Of a stretch of 5,350 nucleotides of DNA, positions 1 to 5,273 are shown piece after piece; position 1 is the stretch's first letter, and each line of letters opens with the position of its first letter. A program made the position numbers and the translations under genes. The DNA is from Rhodospirillaceae bacterium (GTDB lineage: Bacteria > Pseudomonadota > Alphaproteobacteria > Rhodospirillales > Magnetospirillaceae), in the NCBI GenBank assembly GCA_013349735.1, contig DUZC01000167.1, positions 1 to 5,350 on the forward strand, given 5' to 3'. The notes under the pieces are model-generated. The model ran no database searches, was not told the DNA's origin, and saw nothing but the letters and a program-made list of their open reading frames with translations.

Positions 1-803
1 CAGGAAAGGTAGCGCCGGTCCATGGCATCAAGCCCGGCCTGATCCACGCCCAGACGGGAAAGCCCGTCATCGGCAACCGTCCGGGTAATCGGCAGCGTAT
101 CGGCTACGACCGCAAAATCGCGCACCCGCCGCAAAAGGCGTCCGGCCACGCGAGGCGTCCCGCGTGACCGGCGGGCGATTTCGGCAGCCCCGTCGTCGCC
201 AATAGGACAAGCGAGAATACGGGCGGCCCGGCAAACAATGGTCTTCAATTCATCGGTATTATAAAAATTCATCCGCAGCGGAATACCGAATCTTTCCCGC
301 AAGGGCGTCGTCAGCAGGCCCGAACGGGTGGTAGCCCCGATCAGCGTAAAGGGAGCCAGATCGATGCGAACAGAACGCGCCGCCGGGCCTTCGCCAATAA
401 TCAGATCCAATTGAAAATCTTCCATAGCCGGATAAAGCACTTCCTCTATGGCAGGATTAAGGCGATGAATCTCATCAATGAACAAAACATCACGGGGCTC
501 AAGATTGGTCAGAAGCGCCGCCAGATCCCCGGCCCGCGCGATGATCGGCCCCGAGGTCGCCCGGAAACCAACGCCGAGTTCGCGGGCAACAATCTGGGCC
601 AAAGTGGTTTTACCAAGGCCGGGCGGCCCAAAAAACAAAGTATGATCCAGGGCCTCGCCCCTTGCCCGCGCCGCCTGAATAAAAACACCAAGATTCCCGC
701 AAGCTTCTTTCTGGCCAATGAACTCGGCTAAACTTGCCGGCCGCAGGCTATGTTCAACATCCCCGGCAATGGGGTCCTGGCTTACCATGCGAGGGTCGGT
801 CAT
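1..803 (-). CDS. ruvB: RuvB, Holliday junction branch-migration ATPase (C-terminus cut by window edge)
   Basis: This is the AAA+ motor of the RuvAB complex, which drives Holliday-junction branch migration using ATP. The reading frame is open from an ATG at 803 to the window edge and gives 267 residues beginning MTDPRMVSQDPIAGD. Visible motifs are Walker A GPPGLGKT (59-66), Walker B LFIDE (107-111), the sensor-1 stretch IGATTR (155-160), the LRERFG segment that carries the arginine finger (168-173), and the sensor-2 region RGTPRVAGRLLRR (214-226). The C-terminal winged-helix domain has barely begun. RuvB proteins are usually about 340-350 residues, so some 75-80 are missing off the left edge. 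The start overlaps the ruvA stop as ATGA (800-803), which implies translational coupling, and a GGGAT lies 8 nt upstream as a ribosome site. It is the last gene seen of yebC-ruvC-ruvA-ruvB. The truncation is only the window boundary, with no sign of damage. Confidence 0.97.
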   Translation of the reverse strand, partial: MTDPRMVSQDPIAGDVEHSLRPASLAEFIGQKEACGNLGVFIQAARARGEALDHTLFFGPPGLGKTTLAQIVARELGVGFRATSGPIIARAGDLAALLTNLEPRDVLFIDEIHRLNPAIEEVLYPAMEDFQLDLIIGEGPAARSVRIDLAPFTLIGATTRSGLLTTPLRERFGIPLRMNFYNTDELKTIVCRAARILACPIGDDGAAEIARRSRGTPRVAGRLLRRVRDFAVVADTLPITRTVADDGLSRLGVDQAGLDAMDRRYLS

Positions 804-1426
804 CGCACCAGATCCCGTCCCAGTTCTTTAAGGCCGGCTCCGATCAAAGCTGTGGCGGACGCATCTTTTCCCAGCCATTCCGCAACCTTGAGCACGGCTG
901 CATGCGCTTCCACCCGGCGATAGCCCAGATGGACGAGACCGGAGATCGCTTCTTCCAGCGGCCCCGCCGTCGCTTCCCGGAGCCTCAGGCTATCCAAGGG
1001 GCCAGCCTCTGAACCCAGGGACAGGGTGGCAACCCGGTCTTTCAATTCGGAAGCCAAACGCGCTGCCAGCTTTGGTCCGACTCCCTGCGCCCGGCTGAGC
1101 ATCGCCTTGTCGCCCGCGGCGATGGCCCGAACCAATTCATCCGGGGCCAGCGCCGAAAGGATGGCCAAAGCCACCTTGCTGCCAACCCCCTGTACGGTCA
1201 GCAAAAGACGGAACCATTCCCGTTCGGCCGGCTCAAGAAAGCCATAAAGGTGGATATGGTCTTCGCGCACATGCGTCTCGACGAAAAGCTGGACCGCGCC
1301 GCCCAAAGCAGGAAGGCGAGCAAGGGTACGGTTCGAACAGAAAAGCAGATACCCAACGCCGCCCACATCGATCACCGCCCAATCCTCGCCGCTTCCATCG
1401 AGCAGGCCTTTCAGCTTGGCGATCAT
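800..1426 (-). CDS. ruvA: RuvA, Holliday junction-binding subunit
   Basis: This 208-residue protein binds four-way DNA junctions as a tetramer and loads RuvB rings onto them. An N-terminal OB-fold (about 1-64) opens with MIAKLKGLL. The acidic pin that helps open the junction centre is present as E55-D56 within REDHIHLYGF. Two helix-hairpin-helix motifs follow, VQGVGSKVALAIL (78-90) and AQGVGPKLAARLASELKD (113-130). A variable linker (about 135-155) leads to the C-terminal domain III that contacts RuvB (about 156-208). Length and domain order are normal for the family. The start at 1426 is supported by a strong GGAGG ribosome site 7 nt upstream and by an ATGA overlap with the ruvC stop. The end overlaps the ruvB start in the same way, so the three ruv genes are very probably translated in a coupled fashion. 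No unusual residues were noticed. Confidence 0.98.
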   Translation of the reverse strand: MIAKLKGLLDGSGEDWAVIDVGGVGYLLFCSNRTLARLPALGGAVQLFVETHVREDHIHLYGFLEPAEREWFRLLLTVQGVGSKVALAILSALAPDELVRAIAAGDKAMLSRAQGVGPKLAARLASELKDRVATLSLGSEAGPLDSLRLREATAGPLEEAISGLVHLGYRRVEAHAAVLKVAEWLGKDASATALIGAGLKELGRDLVR

Positions 1427-1929
1427 CGCCCGGCCTCCAGGGCTAAAGAAATCCGGTGCGTTGTGCCGCGGTGATGGGCGTGGCAGATGGCCACCGCCAG
1501 TGCATCGGCAGCATCAGCCTGAGCCACCCGGCATCCCGGAAGCAGATGCCGAACCATCATACCAACCTGATCTTTAGCCGCCGCCCCGGTGCCCACCAGG
1601 GATTTCTTGACCAATCTTGGCGCATACTCGGCCACCATTAAACCGGCCAGGCCAAGCGCAGCCATAACCGCACCCCGGGCCTGCCCAAGTTTAAGCGTCG
1701 AGGACGGATTTTTATTGACGAAGGTTTCCTCTAAAGCGGCCTCGGCAGGCGCGAACTCACCAAGGATAGCGGCGACGCCACGATGCAGCTGCGCCAAACG
1801 CTCCGACAAGCGCAGGCTGTCATCAGACCGCACCACCCCATCGGCCACCCAGCTGAGCCGATTGTCCACAGCTTCGATCACGCCCCAACCTGTGGTTCGC
1901 AATCCGGGATCAAGGCCGATCAGTCGCAT
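1423..1929 (-). CDS. ruvC: RuvC, Holliday junction resolvase
   Basis: RuvC is the homodimeric, metal-dependent endonuclease that cuts Holliday junctions after RuvAB branch migration. The protein is 168 residues from the ATG at 1929. The four acidic active-site residues of the RNase H-like fold are visible: D7 in MRLIGLDPG, E67 in ALEETF, and D139 and D142 in QADAADALA. The family signatures SSTLKLGQARG and the YAPRLVKKSLVGTG region are intact. I chose the ATG at 1929 because family members normally begin one or two residues before this RLIGLDPG strand. An in-frame TTG at 1938, directly abutting the yebC stop, would add only three residues (MQS). With the ATG start the gap to yebC is 9 nt. No good Shine-Dalgarno is visible, so reinitiation from yebC is likely. 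The stop overlaps the ruvA start as ATGA. Confidence 0.96.
   Translation of the reverse strand: MRLIGLDPGLRTTGWGVIEAVDNRLSWVADGVVRSDDSLRLSERLAQLHRGVAAILGEFAPAEAALEETFVNKNPSSTLKLGQARGAVMAALGLAGLMVAEYAPRLVKKSLVGTGAAAKDQVGMMVRHLLPGCRVAQADAADALAVAICHAHHRGTTHRISLALEAGR
1434..1438 (-). promoter_or_regulatory. Strong Shine-Dalgarno site for ruvA
   Basis: The minus strand reads GGAGG here, 7 nt before the ruvA ATG. It lies inside the end of the ruvC coding sequence. It supports 1426 as the ruvA start and shows that ruvA can recruit ribosomes directly as well as through the ATGA overlap. Confidence 0.7.
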
Positions 1930-1938
1930 GCTTTGCAA

Positions 1939-2691
1939 TCAGGCGCTCAGGCGCTCCATAACGTCTTGTGAAATATCAAAATTTGCCTGGACGCGCTGGA
2001 CGTCGTCATTGTCTTCCAGGACTTCAAGAAACTTCATCAATGTTTGGGCCAGCTGCTCGTCGGCGACCGGGACCATCGTCTGCGGCCGCCATTCCAGCCG
2101 CGCACTGGCCGGGGCACCAAATTTTGTCTCCAGGGCCTCACGCACTGTATTCAGATCGTCAGGCGCACAGGCGATATCATGGCCGTCCTCACTGCTTTCG
2201 ACATTTTCAGCACCGGCCTCCAGCGCGGCTTCAAACATGGAATCGCTGCTAGCCGTCGCCGGCGGGTAATGGATCGCGCCAATGCGCTCAAACATGAAAC
2301 TGACGGAATTAGTTTCCCCTAAGCTTCCACCATGTTTGCTGAAGGCCGAACGAATTTCCGACGCCGTACGATTGCGATTATCGGTCAGGGCTTCGACAAT
2401 TACCGCCACCGACCCAGGCCCATAGCCCTCGTAACGCACTTCCTCGTAATTGCTGTCGGCTTCCCCACCGGCACCACGCTTGATGGCCCGTTCGATGGTG
2501 TCCTTGGGCATATTCGCCTCGCGCGCTGCCAAAATCGCTGCACGCAAGCGCGGGTTGGCGGCCGGATCGGGCAAGCCCGCCCGCGCCGAGACAGTCAACT
2601 CGCGGATCAACTTGGTGAACACCTTGGCCCGCTTGGCATCCTGAGCCCCCTTGCGATGCATGATGTTCTTAAATTGCGAATGTCCAGCCAT
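1939..2691 (-). CDS. yebC: YebC/PmpR-family protein
   Basis: This 250-residue protein is a full-length member of the YebC/PmpR/TACO1 family (usual length about 240-250). The diagnostic N-terminus MAGHSQFKNIMHRK is followed by the helical block AKVFTKLIRELTVSARAG (22-39) and NPRLRAAILAAREANMPKDTIERAIKRG (46-73). Then come the EVRYEGYGPGSVAVIVE region (84-100), TDNRNRTASEIR (103-114) and the conserved MVPV stretch (206-209) ahead of the C-terminal acidic LEDNDDVQRV segment. Family members have been described as DNA-binding regulators and, more recently, as ribosome-associated factors that help translation, so the name "transcriptional regulator" is not secure. It heads the ruvCAB operon, an arrangement common in proteobacteria. 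The start ATG at 2691 has an AGGAC sequence about 10 nt upstream, a somewhat distant ribosome site. The stop lies 9 nt before ruvC. Confidence 0.96.
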   Translation of the reverse strand: MAGHSQFKNIMHRKGAQDAKRAKVFTKLIRELTVSARAGLPDPAANPRLRAAILAAREANMPKDTIERAIKRGAGGEADSNYEEVRYEGYGPGSVAVIVEALTDNRNRTASEIRSAFSKHGGSLGETNSVSFMFERIGAIHYPPATASSDSMFEAALEAGAENVESSEDGHDIACAPDDLNTVREALETKFGAPASARLEWRPQTMVPVADEQLAQTLMKFLEVLEDNDDVQRVQANFDISQDVMERLSA

Positions 2692-2724
2692 ACTCAGCAG
2701 TGTCCTATTGTCTGATTCCTAGTC

Positions 2725-2752
2725 GCTATACCATATATTGTGGATTCGTCCA
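2725..2752 (-). promoter_or_regulatory. Candidate sigma-70-type promoter for yebC-ruvCAB
   Basis: On the minus strand a TGGACG box (2752-2747, 4 of 6 to TTGACA) lies 16 nt before TATAGC (2730-2725, 4 of 6 to TATAAT). The -10 box is extended by a TG one base upstream (TGGTATAGC). Transcription would start near 2718 and leave a leader of roughly 27 nt before the yebC ATG. The position between two operons fits. The call rests on sequence match alone. I saw no GTTC-N7-GTTC LexA box of the alphaproteobacterial type nearby. Confidence 0.45.
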
Positions 2753-2759
2753 GCAGGAA

Positions 2760-2785
2760 GGACTATCTCAACGCGGTGATAGTCC
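2760..2785 (-). terminator. Intergenic stem-loop, possible weak terminator of the comF operon
   Basis: GGACTATC (2760-2767) and GATAGTCC (2778-2785) form a perfect 8-bp stem with a 10-nt loop. It lies 65 nt beyond the DUF1178 stop and just upstream of the candidate yebC promoter, where a terminator would be expected. On the minus strand the stem is followed by TTCCTGCTGG rather than a U-tract, so intrinsic termination would be weak. On the plus strand the stem is followed by GCCTTTTC, but no plus-strand gene lies upstream to need it. It could equally be an mRNA 3'-end stabiliser or chance. Confidence 0.35.
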
Positions 2786-2850
2786 GCCTTTTCGATCCAA
2801 CCGTCGCGCGTTCAGCCGATCGCTCTAACCATTTCACCGCTTGATGCCGT

Positions 2851-3258
2851 TCAACCGTCCTGACGCCGCATCCAGGGCAGAGCAACCACCTCCACCCCTT
2901 CCTCGGCTAATTCCTGAACATCTTTGGCCGTTGCCTGACCGTAAATAGGACGATCCTCGATCTCACCATAATGCATGCGCCGCGCCTCGGTGGGAAAGGC
3001 GGCCCCAACATCGGTACAATTTTCCTCGATCACCCGTCGCACCTCGACCATGGCTTCCCGCAGAACTTCGGCAGGCACGGCTGCCACGGCCTTTCCGGTA
3101 TGCACACAGGGCGCCATGGGTGCCTTGCGGATCTGATGATCCCCGCAAACCGGGCAGATGATATCGCCCAGCGCCGCCTGACTTTCATAAGCGGCACCGT
3201 CTTTGAACCACCCCTCGAAGCCATGCTCTCGGGAACAGACAAGACTGAACAGGATCAT
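2851..3258 (-). CDS. DUF1178 family protein with possible zinc site
   Basis: This is a 135-residue protein of the DUF1178 family, whose biochemical role I do not know. It begins MILFSLVCSREHGFEGWF, typical of the family. C8 and H12, together with the CPVC knuckle at C35 and C38, resemble a small zinc-binding site that is seen as a pattern only. Other family-like features are the KAPMAPCV stretch (45-52), an acidic-basic helix (63-80) and RRMHYGEIEDRPIYGQAT (93-110), followed by a conserved C-terminal EEGVEVVALPW (119-129). I chose the ATG at 3258, 4 nt after the amidase stop. A longer frame opens at 3312 but would add 18 residues that overlap the amidase gene and do not resemble the family. 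No clear Shine-Dalgarno is seen, so coupling to the upstream gene is likely. It is the last gene of the comF-grxC-amidase operon. It is soluble, with no signal peptide or membrane segment. Confidence 0.88.
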   Translation of the reverse strand: MILFSLVCSREHGFEGWFKDGAAYESQAALGDIICPVCGDHQIRKAPMAPCVHTGKAVAAVPAEVLREAMVEVRRVIEENCTDVGAAFPTEARRMHYGEIEDRPIYGQATAKDVQELAEEGVEVVALPWMRRQDG

Positions 3259-3262
3259 TGCT

Positions 3263-4108
3263 TTATTTTTGCATAGTTTCGACCAAGACAGGATCAACAA
3301 ACGATCGATCATGGGCCAAGGACGGAATTTTCTGGCGAGCCTCGCTTACCTGATCCGTATCCACTTCTGCCAATAGGATGCCCGGCGCCTCGCCTCCGTC
3401 CCCAAGGACCGCGCCCCATGGAGAAACAATCAGGGAATGACCGTAAGTCTGCCGACCTCCGGCATGCTCTCCGCATTGAGCCGGGGCAAAAACAAAACAG
3501 CCCGTCTCAATGGCCCGCGCCCGCAAAAGAATATGCCAATGCGCCTGTCCGGTGGTCCGGGTAAAGGCGGCAGGCATGGTCAGAAAGTCGGCCCCAGACT
3601 GCGCCAACCGGCGATAAAGCTGCGGAAAGCGCAGGTCATAACAGATGGAAAGTCCCAGCCTTCCCCATGGCAAAGTGGCAATGACGGCTTTATTACCCGG
3701 CGCGAAGGTTGCGGATTCCCGATAGCTCTCGCCCTGACCTAAATCCACATCAAACATGTGGATCTTATCATAGGTCGCAGCAACCATCCCCTGGGGATCA
3801 AGAACATAACTACGATTGGCCACCGCCTGATCGCCCAACCGGATCGCCAAGGAACCGCAATGCAACCAAAGGCCTGTCTCGATTGCCAGCGCTTTAAAGG
3901 CCGCCAAAGCCCGATGGGTCTGTTCCGGCATTGCCTTGGAAAGGATATTTTCCCGGCCCCATTCCATCATGCTGACATTTTCCGGAAACAGCACCAGCTC
4001 TGCCCCGGCATCCCTGGCCCTGCGCGCTAAATCGGACGCAACTTTAATGTTGTCATCCATGTCATTACCGGCATTGACCTGAACACAGGCCAGCTTGAAC
4101 TTTGTCAT
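3263..4108 (-). CDS. Nitrilase-superfamily carbon-nitrogen hydrolase, Nit1-like amidase
   Basis: This 281-residue cytoplasmic C-N hydrolase has the family's Glu-Lys-Cys triad: E43 in LFPENVS, K115 in YDKIHMFDVDL and C156 in LSICYDLRFP. The second conserved glutamate is probably E131 (SYRESATFAPG). The IHMFDVDL, YRES and ICYDLRFPQLYR motifs are those of the Nit1/Nit2/YbeM branch rather than of aliphatic nitrilases. Nit1 and YbeM are established as amidases for deaminated glutathione, a repair reaction giving alpha-ketoglutarate and cysteinylglycine. Nit2-type omega-amidase activity is the main alternative. The immediate upstream gene encodes a glutaredoxin and overlaps this start by ATGA (4105-4108), which fits a glutathione-linked role, but that is inference. 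A G-rich GGGGG lies 7 nt upstream as a possible ribosome site. The length (usual range about 260-290) and triad are intact. Confidence 0.93.
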   Translation of the reverse strand: MTKFKLACVQVNAGNDMDDNIKVASDLARRARDAGAELVLFPENVSMMEWGRENILSKAMPEQTHRALAAFKALAIETGLWLHCGSLAIRLGDQAVANRSYVLDPQGMVAATYDKIHMFDVDLGQGESYRESATFAPGNKAVIATLPWGRLGLSICYDLRFPQLYRRLAQSGADFLTMPAAFTRTTGQAHWHILLRARAIETGCFVFAPAQCGEHAGGRQTYGHSLIVSPWGAVLGDGGEAPGILLAEVDTDQVSEARQKIPSLAHDRSFVDPVLVETMQK

Positions 4109-4368
4109 GCGACGACCCCCAGCAAGGGATCCAGCGCACCGCGTCGATCCAGGTCCATCATATCGTCACAGCCGCCAATAGCGCGTCCGTCAATAAAGAT
4201 TTGTGGCACGGTTTGCCGACCCTCTGAACGCGCGACCATGGCGACCCTAAGGTCTTCTGAGCGGCTGATATCAATTTCCGTAAAGACGACGGCCTTGCGC
4301 TCGAGCAATGTTTTGGCGCGATAACAATAGGAACAACCGGGCTTGGTATAGATCTCGACCTTGGCCAT
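4105..4368 (-). CDS. grxC: Glutaredoxin, class I dithiol (GrxC-type)
   Basis: This 87-residue thioredoxin-fold oxidoreductase uses glutathione to reduce protein disulfides and mixed disulfides. The dithiol active site is CSYC (C12-C15) after the first strand VEIYTKPG. The cis-proline TVP is at 53-55 in the strand TVPQIFIDG. The glutathione-contacting GGCDD (65-69) and the C-terminal helix complete the fold. CSYC with a length under 90 separates it from monothiol CGFS glutaredoxins, which carry an extra C-terminal region. The start at 4368 has a GGAG ribosome site 6 nt upstream (4375-4378), placed in the 20-nt gap after comF. Its stop overlaps the start of the Nit-like amidase by ATGA, so these two products are probably made in a coupled way. 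The protein is cytoplasmic. Confidence 0.96.
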   Translation of the reverse strand: MAKVEIYTKPGCSYCYRAKTLLERKAVVFTEIDISRSEDLRVAMVARSEGRQTVPQIFIDGRAIGGCDDMMDLDRRGALDPLLGVVA

Positions 4369-4388
4369 GACGCACTCCGCACTGAGGG

Positions 4389-5147
4389 CTATCCTTCAAA
4401 AAACACCACGCGCGCCAAAGTCAGCACATCCACCGCCTTGGCCCCGCCCTGTCTTAAAACCCGCGCACATTCTTCGACTGTGGCGCCCGTCGTCAAGACA
4501 TCATCGATCAACAGCACCCGAAGGTCACCGACCAGATGCGGGGCACGCAAGCGAAAGGCAGCCTGAACATTGCGTCTTCGCTGCTGTGCGCCAAGCGCTC
4601 CCTGGGACGGGGTGTTTTTAACCCGCACTAACGCATCCGGACAGCAAGAAACGCCCGAAAAGCGAGCAAGGTGATTTGCCAGTAAAGCCGCCTGATTATA
4701 GCGCCGGCCGAACAGGCGGCGCCAATGCAACGGCACGGGAACCAGCAGATCCGTTTCGGAAAGCAAGGCGGCTCCAGCACGGTGCATCCATCGGGCAAAG
4801 GCGGGCGCGGACCCCGTCTGATCCGCATGTTTAAAACGCAACAGCATGGGCTTGCTGGCAGCGTCATACCGCAAAACCGACCGGGCACGACCAAATGCTG
4901 GCGGTTGCCGGACACAGGCCCCACACCAGGCGCCCGGACCTGGATCAAAACTGAAGGGGTGACCACAGCATTGGCAATAAGGGGCCGCCAGAAAAGTAAT
5001 ATTCTTCCAGCAAGCGGCGCAGAGCCCGCCGGGCCGGTCGACGATCGCACGACAGGACAGACAGCGCGGTGGCAATAGAAAATCGGCCAATTGCAACAGC
5101 CCCTGTCCGGATGCATCAATCAAAGATCGACAATGAGACCAAAGCAT
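4389..5147 (-). CDS. comF: ComF family protein (double zinc ribbon plus phosphoribosyltransferase domain)
   Basis: This is a 252-residue ComF/GntX-family protein. Four cysteine pairs in the N-terminal part (C29/C32, C43/C46, C58/C61, C75/C78) look like a double zinc ribbon. C60 and C6 are extra. The rest is a type I phosphoribosyltransferase fold, with the family motif PVPLHWRRLFGRRYNQA (137-153) and the PRPP-binding loop VLLIDDVLTTGAT (211-223). In naturally competent bacteria ComF is needed for DNA uptake or processing, but homologues are widespread in species without known competence, and the reaction is unknown. Length (usual about 230-260) and motifs are complete. The start at 5147 is supported by AGGAAG (5152-5157) 4 nt upstream. 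It is the first gene of a four-gene minus-strand operon and is divergent from the permease gene on the right. No other competence gene is in the window. Confidence 0.93.
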   Translation of the reverse strand: MLWSHCRSLIDASGQGLLQLADFLLPPRCLSCRAIVDRPGGLCAACWKNITFLAAPYCQCCGHPFSFDPGPGAWCGACVRQPPAFGRARSVLRYDAASKPMLLRFKHADQTGSAPAFARWMHRAGAALLSETDLLVPVPLHWRRLFGRRYNQAALLANHLARFSGVSCCPDALVRVKNTPSQGALGAQQRRRNVQAAFRLRAPHLVGDLRVLLIDDVLTTGATVEECARVLRQGGAKAVDVLTLARVVFFEG

Positions 5148-5151
5148 TTTT

Positions 5152-5157
5152 CTTCCT
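5152..5157 (-). promoter_or_regulatory. Shine-Dalgarno site for comF
   Basis: The minus strand reads AGGAAG followed by four A residues and the comF ATG at 5147. It fixes the comF start. The site directly abuts the left arm of the AT-rich inverted repeat at 5158-5189. Confidence 0.65.
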
Positions 5158-5189
5158 AAAATAGTATATTGAACTTTTTATACTATTTT
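5158..5189. repeat. Perfect 11-bp inverted repeat, candidate operator
   Basis: AAAATAGTATA (5158-5168) and TATACTATTTT (5179-5189) are exact reverse complements separated by a 10-nt spacer. The arm centres are 21 bp apart, about two helical turns, as expected for a dimeric regulator bound to one DNA face. It overlaps the predicted comF -10 box and extends to the comF ribosome site, so a protein bound here would be placed to repress comF. If comF transcription starts near 5170, only one arm is transcribed, so an RNA hairpin from that promoter is unlikely. I do not recognise the sequence as a known operator, and AT-rich repeats arise more easily by chance. Confidence 0.5.
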
Positions 5190-5205
5190 TACGGGCTTTC
5201 GTCGA
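5177..5205 (-). promoter_or_regulatory. Candidate promoter for the comF-grxC-amidase-DUF1178 operon
   Basis: On the minus strand TCGACG (5205-5200, 4 of 6 to TTGACA) lies 17 nt before TATAAA (5182-5177, 5 of 6 to TATAAT). A start near 5170 would leave a leader of about 22 nt carrying the AGGAAG ribosome site. A second -10-like TATACT (5168-5163) is closer to the gene but would leave almost no leader. The -10 box lies inside the right arm and spacer of the inverted repeat. Confidence 0.45.
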
Positions 5206-5206
5206 C

Positions 5207-5237
5207 TTGACAGTTCCCGTTCCGGCAATGCTATGGT
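5207..5237 (+). promoter_or_regulatory. Candidate promoter for the TSUP permease gene
   Basis: A perfect TTGACA (5207-5212, preceded by C to give the alphaproteobacterial-style CTTGAC) is followed after 19 nt by TATGGT (5232-5237, 4 of 6). The spacer is long and lowers confidence. A start near 5244 would leave a leader of about 30 nt before the ATG at 5274. The -35 box is separated by a single base from the predicted comF -35 box on the other strand. Confidence 0.5.
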
Positions 5238-5273
5238 GTGGCCCCTGAGGGAGCCAGCCAGCGGATTTTCAAT

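Noticed and set aside
215..221. ruvB codons for RVAGRLL where some RuvB proteins have an Asn in place of Gly near sensor 2 (at approximately 141-143)
   Set aside because: The start and end given are residue numbers. Gly here is, from memory, common in alphaproteobacterial RuvB, so it is lineage variation rather than a defect.
411..1474. Plus-strand open frames of 73-106 codons (411-731, 734-1012, 1026-1247, 1250-1474)
   Set aside because: All are opposite ruvB and ruvA and have no family resemblance, ribosome site or conserved motif.
1589..2269. 226-codon open frame on the plus strand, antisense to ruvC and yebC
   Set aside because: It lies wholly opposite two well-recognised genes. Its translation is rich in Ser, Ala and Arg with no domain, and long antisense frames are usual in GC-rich coding DNA.
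2332..2715. 127-codon plus-strand open frame reaching into the yebC upstream gap
   Set aside because: It is antisense to the start of yebC, has low-complexity composition and no recognisable fold. It is a shadow frame.
2773..2840. tRNA-like element: 7-bp acceptor-like pairing of GCGGTGA with TCACCGC about 68 nt apart, with GGTTAGAGC in between
   Set aside because: There is no matching 5' half of a D-stem, no clear anticodon arm and no T-loop GTTCGA. The pairing is about what chance predicts for a gap of this size.
3259..3312. 18-codon N-terminal extension of the DUF1178 frame
   Set aside because: It would overlap the end of the amidase gene by 50 bases, and MILFSLVC is the family-like N-terminus.
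4158..4382. 74-codon minus-strand frame overlapping grxC
   Set aside because: It is the +1-shifted frame of grxC, without any fold signature. The grxC frame has CSYC, TVP and GG motifs and its own GGAG site.
4628..5119. 163-codon minus-strand frame inside comF
   Set aside because: It is an out-of-frame reading of comF. Its many cysteines come from shifted codons and do not form spaced pairs.
5213..5223. GTTCCCGTTCC as a possible LexA direct-repeat site
   Set aside because: The two GTTC units are 2 nt apart rather than the 7 nt of the alphaproteobacterial LexA box.
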